Source of the DNA: an uncultured Lachnospiraceae bacterium
GTDB lineage: Bacteria; Bacillota; Clostridia; Lachnospirales; Lachnospiraceae
Reading direction: 5' to 3'
DNA length: 64,000 nt
Assembly (NCBI GenBank): GCA_947382625.1
Contig: CANDAG010000014.1
Coordinates: forward strand, 1 to 64,000
In this document: one piece after another, positions 60,229 to 64,000 of the stretch
Layout: every line of letters starts with the position of its first letter
Position numbering within the stretch: the first letter of the stretch is position 1
Made by a program: the position numbers and the translations under genes
The notes under the pieces: model-generated
What the model saw: the letters and a program-made list of their open reading frames with translations, nothing else
What the model was told of the DNA's origin: nothing
Databases searched by the model: none

Positions 60229-61722
60229 ATGGATTTCGTACAGAATTTTCCTGCGGTCTCTATTCTGCTGTGTCTTTTTGCAGGGATCATAAGCTCCGGT
60301 CTTAAGAAAAACGCGGCAAGATTTCTGAACCGGATATTGCTGCTTACAGAATTGTTTTTGAATGGGTGTACTCTCGGATATGTGCTGCGGACAGGGGAAT
60401 CCTATGTCTATGTAATGGGGAAGTTCCCGGCCCCATGGGGAAATGAGATCCGGGCAGGGGTGCTGGAAGCGTTTATAGCACTGTTCTTCTGCATCATTAT
60501 GCTTTTGTCCCTGGAAGGGGGCGTAAAGAAGCTGGCAGATGAGGTAGAGAAAGAAAAGACCTTTCTCTATTATGTACTGTGTGATCTGCTTCTGGCCTCT
60601 CTGCTGGCCCTTGTTTATACCAACGATCTGTTTACGGCCTATGTTTTTGTGGAGATCAATACCATTGCTGCCTGCGGGCTTATTATGATCAGGCAGAACG
60701 GAAGGACCATAGAGGCGGCGGCCCGTTATATGATCATGAGCCTTTTGGGCTCCGGCCTTCTGCTTATGGGACTTTGTATGCTCTATGATCTGACAGGGCA
60801 CCTCCTTATGAGCAACATCAAGGAGCAGATCGCGGTGATTTCCGAAATGGGAGAATACAGGATTCCGCTTCTGGTGGCGATCGCCCTGATGTCGGTGGGA
60901 CTTTCCATCAAAAGCGCGCTGTTTCCTTTCCATGCGTGGCTGCCGGATGCCTATGGATACTCGACGGTATCCTCTGCCGCCATTTTATCCAGTCTGGTAT
61001 CAAAGGGCTACATATTTTTGTTGCTCAAGATCATTTACAGGGTGATCGGATTCGAGCTTTTCTGCTCCAGCCGTATTACGGATATCCTGTTTCTCTTTGG
61101 CCTGATGGGAATGATCTTTGGTTCCTTAAGCGCTATCAGGGAAAACGATGTGAGACGGATGATCGCTTTTTCCTCTGTGGCGCAGATCGGGTATATTTAT
61201 ATGGGTATTGGAATGGGAACCCAGGCGGGAATGACTGCCGCCGTTTTCCACATTCTTTCCCATGCGGCAACCAAGTCTTTGTTGTTTATCGCGGCCATCG
61301 GTCTTACGGATGTGTCTGATGGCAGCCGGCAGTTCATAAAGCTTACCGGAGCCGCCTATCGGAATAAATGGGCAGGGGTGGCATTTACCATAGGCTCTCT
61401 TTCCATGGTAGGTGTGCCGCTGTTTTCGGGATTTATCAGTAAGCTTATGTTTGCCCAGGCGGCAGTGCAGAATCAGATGAAAATGCTTCCGGCCCTGATC
61501 GTGTTGGGGATCAGTACCATCCTAAATGCCATCTATTTTATGAAGACTGTGATCCGTATCTATACGCCGGTGGAGGAGCTTAAATACGAAGGGATCACCT
61601 TTAAAAATATGAAGATTTACGCGGCTGCACTGGTCTGCTTTATGGTCTTGAATGTGTTTTTGGGTGTAAGCTCTCAGCCCATTGTGGATCTGATCGAGCA
61701 GGGCCTTGCCATGTTCTCTTAA
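60229..61722 (+). CDS. mnhD: Proton-translocating antiporter subunit D (NuoN/NuoM-like), first
   Basis: 497 aa with about 14 helices. The motif KSALFPFHAWLPDAYGYSTV, with the ion-path Lys, and AIRENDVRRMIAFSSVAQIG identify the MrpD/NuoN family. It should carry a proton or Na+ channel. It is the first of three such proteins in the operon. Confidence 0.92.
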   Translation: MDFVQNFPAVSILLCLFAGIISSGLKKNAARFLNRILLLTELFLNGCTLGYVLRTGESYVYVMGKFPAPWGNEIRAGVLEAFIALFFCIIMLLSLEGGVKKLADEVEKEKTFLYYVLCDLLLASLLALVYTNDLFTAYVFVEINTIAACGLIMIRQNGRTIEAAARYMIMSLLGSGLLLMGLCMLYDLTGHLLMSNIKEQIAVISEMGEYRIPLLVAIALMSVGLSIKSALFPFHAWLPDAYGYSTVSSAAILSSLVSKGYIFLLLKIIYRVIGFELFCSSRITDILFLFGLMGMIFGSLSAIRENDVRRMIAFSSVAQIGYIYMGIGMGTQAGMTAAVFHILSHAATKSLLFIAAIGLTDVSDGSRQFIKLTGAAYRNKWAGVAFTIGSLSMVGVPLFSGFISKLMFAQAAVQNQMKMLPALIVLGISTILNAIYFMKTVIRIYTPVEELKYEGITFKNMKIYAAALVCFMVLNVFLGVSSQPIVDLIEQGLAMFS

Positions 61723-61736
61723 GGAGGTGTGCTGTT

Positions 61737-63209
61737 ATGTATTACATCATATTAGCTGTCTTTTTCCCCATATTGGCAGGGACTTATCTGCTGATACGAA
61801 GGGAAATGAAAACCCGAAAAAGCCTGCTTATAACAGCAGGAGTCAGTCTGGCCGCCACGGCAGTGTTTGCAGTACTTGCTCTCTGTATGACCGGAGATGA
61901 GATACTGACCCTGTTTAATATGACAGACCGGCTTCCGATCTTATTTAAGGTGGATACTGTCAGTGCTGTTTTTTCTGTTATGACTGTGATCATATTTGTG
62001 GGGGCAGGATTCTTCTCCTTTGAATATATGAAGCATGAGCAGAAGGAAAAAAGATATTACGGCTTTTATCTGATCGTGTTTGGCGTACTTTTAGCCCTTT
62101 GCTTTGCAGGAAATCTGATCACCTTTTATCTGTTTTTTGAGCTGCTGACCTTATCCTCCATGCCGCTGGTGCTCCATAACGGGAGTAAGGAGGCCATTAT
62201 GGCCGGGCTTAAGTATCTGTTTTATTCCCTGTGCGGAGCTTATATGTCTTTGTTCGGGCTGTATTTTATCGAGAGCTATGGAAATACTCTTACCTTCAGT
62301 CCCGGAGGAGTGCTCAGCGCCGGAGCGGTGACAGAACACGGAGGCATTTTGCTGGTGACGGCAATGCTGATGCTGATCGGATTCGGGGTAAAGGCGGGAA
62401 TGTTTCCCATGCATGCCTGGCTGCCCACCGCTCATCCGGTGGCTCCCGCACCTGCCTCTGCGGTTCTTTCCGCAGTGATCGTAAAAGCCGGTGTGCTTGG
62501 AATTGTAAGAGTGGTCTACTATATTTTCGGGGTGTCCTTCCTGAGAGGAAGCTGGGTACAGACCCTCTGGATGGTTCTTACGCTTCTTACGGTCTTTATG
62601 GGGTCTATGCTTGCCTACAGGGAGCCGGTACTGAAAAAGCGGCTGGCCTATTCCACGGTGAGCCAGTTATCTTATATTTTGTTCGGACTTTCCGTGATGG
62701 ACACAGGGGCGCTGACCGGCGGGCTTCTTCATGTGCTGTGTCATGGCTTTATCAAGGCCGCTCTTTTCCTCTGTGCAGGAGCCATCATTTTTAAGACCGG
62801 AAAAACCAGAGTGGAAGAGCTTCGGGGGATCGGTAAGGAAATGCCCCTTTTGATGTGGTGTTACACGATCGCGTCCCTGGGGCTGATCGGAATCCCTCCC
62901 ACGGGAGGCTTTGTCAGCAAGTGGTATCTGGCAGAGGGAGCCCTTTCTTCGGGAATTCCTGTTTTTTCCTGGCTGGGGCCGGTCATTTTGCTGATCAGCG
63001 CGCTTTTAACTGCCGGGTATCTGCTTCCCCTTTCCATCAGAGGATTTTTTCCGGGAACGGATTTCGATTATGGGACGCTTGAGAAAAAGGAGCCCTCGCT
63101 TCTTATGACAATACCGGTGTTGATACTTACTCTGTTGTCTGTGTTGATCGGTCTGCTTCCGGGGGGACTGCTGGAGCTTCTGCAGCAGATAGCCGGAAAG
63201 GTTTTGTAG
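61737..63209 (+). CDS. Proton-translocating antiporter subunit D-like, second
   Basis: 490 aa, about 14 helices. VKAGMFPMHAWLPTAHPVAP and KKRLAYSTVSQLSYILFGLS are the conserved channel motifs of the MrpA-N/MrpD/NuoL/M/N superfamily. The N-terminal LIRREMKTRKSLLI resembles the NuoL/M side. It starts 14 bases after the first D subunit with an AAGGAGG site. Confidence 0.92.
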   Translation: MYYIILAVFFPILAGTYLLIRREMKTRKSLLITAGVSLAATAVFAVLALCMTGDEILTLFNMTDRLPILFKVDTVSAVFSVMTVIIFVGAGFFSFEYMKHEQKEKRYYGFYLIVFGVLLALCFAGNLITFYLFFELLTLSSMPLVLHNGSKEAIMAGLKYLFYSLCGAYMSLFGLYFIESYGNTLTFSPGGVLSAGAVTEHGGILLVTAMLMLIGFGVKAGMFPMHAWLPTAHPVAPAPASAVLSAVIVKAGVLGIVRVVYYIFGVSFLRGSWVQTLWMVLTLLTVFMGSMLAYREPVLKKRLAYSTVSQLSYILFGLSVMDTGALTGGLLHVLCHGFIKAALFLCAGAIIFKTGKTRVEELRGIGKEMPLLMWCYTIASLGLIGIPPTGGFVSKWYLAEGALSSGIPVFSWLGPVILLISALLTAGYLLPLSIRGFFPGTDFDYGTLEKKEPSLLMTIPVLILTLLSVLIGLLPGGLLELLQQIAGKVL

Positions 63210-63225
63210 GAAAGGAGAGACTGAT

Positions 63226-64000
63226 ATGATTTTATTAGTGATTTTGATCCCGGTCATAGCGGGTGCCCTGGCATTTCTCATTCCTTTCAAAAAACGGAGT
63301 CATATGGAAATTTTTCTGGAGGGTATGGTGATACTGAACAGCATTCTGGTCTGGTATCTTCTGCTTCACCGGCCCCAGAGTATTTTTACGCTGGCAAACT
63401 TTACGGGAAATCTTTCGATCAGCTTTGCGGTGGACGGAATGAGCATGGTTTTCGGCGGCCTGGTCTCTGCGCTGTGGCCCTTTGCAACCCTGTACGCCTT
63501 TGAGTATATGACAAAGGAAGAGCATGAAAAGGTTTTCTTTCTCTTTTATACCATTACCTACGGCGTGACGCTGGGGATTTCCTTTGCGGCGAATTTGCTT
63601 ACCATGTATTTTTTCTACGAGCTTTTGACTCTGGTTACGGTTCCTCTGGTCATGCACACGCTGAAAAGGGAGGCGATCCTTGCCAGCCGTAAGTATCTGT
63701 ATTACTCCCTGGGAGGGGCGGCTTTTGCTTTCATTGGTCTGATCTTTGTGATCATTTACGGCAGTACTACGGATTTTATTTTGGGCGGAGTACTGGATCC
63801 GGGCAGGATCGGTGACAGAACGAACGTATTGCTGCTGGTCTATGTGATCGCCTTTATGGGGTTTGGTGTAAAGGCAGCTGTTTGCCCGTTTAATTCCTGG
63901 CTGCCGGATGCAGGTGTGGCGCCTACGCCGGTGACTGCCCTTCTTCATGCAGTGGCCGTGGTAAAATCCGGGGCGTTTGCTATCATCCGCCTGACCTATT
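63226..64000 (+). CDS. Third proton-translocating antiporter subunit (partial at window end)
   Basis: An open frame from ATG 63226 (AAAGGAG site) to the window edge gives 258 residues with no stop. It contains YFFYELLTLVTVPLVMH, GFGVKAAVCPFNSWLPDAGV and APTPVTALLHAVAVVKSG, the same channel motifs as the two genes before it. It is closest to NuoL/M-type subunits. The C-terminal half lies outside the window. Confidence 0.92.
   Translation, partial: MILLVILIPVIAGALAFLIPFKKRSHMEIFLEGMVILNSILVWYLLLHRPQSIFTLANFTGNLSISFAVDGMSMVFGGLVSALWPFATLYAFEYMTKEEHEKVFFLFYTITYGVTLGISFAANLLTMYFFYELLTLVTVPLVMHTLKREAILASRKYLYYSLGGAAFAFIGLIFVIIYGSTTDFILGGVLDPGRIGDRTNVLLLVYVIAFMGFGVKAAVCPFNSWLPDAGVAPTPVTALLHAVAVVKSGAFAIIRLTY

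Noticed and set aside
60208-60933. A 241-codon open frame antisense to mnhD
   Set aside because: It covers the highly conserved membrane gene and is rich in His/Gln/Lys, typical of the complement of hydrophobic coding sequence.
1-64000. CRISPR arrays, tRNA or rRNA genes, prophage
   Set aside because: No regularly spaced direct repeats, no cloverleaf-like segments that I could fold, no rRNA-like sequence and no phage structural genes were seen.

Overview
The window looks like chromosomal DNA from a Gram-positive gut-type Clostridia, most likely a Lachnospiraceae. The signs are strong AGGAGG ribosome binding sites, many lipobox substrate-binding proteins, YesM/YesN-type and LacI-type control of ABC sugar importers, and a mid-40s GC content by eye that falls in the 16.5-32 kb stretch. 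I see no rRNA, tRNA or CRISPR array. The taxon is an inference, since there is no marker gene that settles it.

Layout. (1) 1-7.2 kb: a YesM/YesN two-component system divergent from an LplB/LplC/LplA-type importer (two permeases, one lipoprotein). (2) 7.3-16.4 kb: a LacI regulator with its own promoter and operator, an MFS transporter, a second importer and two beta-lactamase-fold serine hydrolases. (3) 16.5-31.5 kb: an AT-richer accessory block with a MATE exporter, a double-length esterase, a third importer whose binding protein is frameshifted but followed by an intact paralogue, a single-copy esterase, a second LacI regulator, a type-B carboxylesterase, a PHB-depolymerase-like esterase and a third serine hydrolase. 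(4) 31.5-35 kb: a GRAM-like small protein and an egsA(araM)-araB pair. (5) 35-39 kb: a broken nucleotidyltransferase gene, a duplicated lipoprotein behind twin BlaI/MecI-like operators, small ORFs and decayed sequence. (6) 39-44.8 kb: an EndoQ-like PHP/UvrD helicase fusion, a HipA-like protein, a recombinase fragment and an ECF sigma/anti-sigma pair. (7) 45-53.4 kb: an OmpR-type two-component system divergent from a cluster with a small lipoprotein, a beta-propeller/solute-binding fusion, two importer permeases and a HlyD-like adaptor. (8) 53.5-57.3 kb: housekeeping genes (DEDDh exonuclease, D,D-carboxypeptidase, trmB, trxA). (9) 57.4-64 kb: an Mrp/Mbh-type cation/proton antiporter operon that runs off the end.

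The most unusual part is 7.3-31.5 kb. Seven hydrolases with ester- or amide-cleaving folds, all without signal peptides, sit with two ABC importers and two multidrug-type exporters, and no glycoside hydrolase is present. Two LacI regulators and at least five copies of a GCTAAA-type dyad near promoters tie it together. My reading is a system that imports an esterified compound, cleaves it in the cytoplasm and expels one product. The CBM48/CE1-like esterases and the nearby araB would fit feruloylated or acetylated arabino-oligosaccharides, but the substrate is a guess. None of the four ABC importers carries its own ATPase, so a shared MsmX/MsmK-type ATPase elsewhere is implied.
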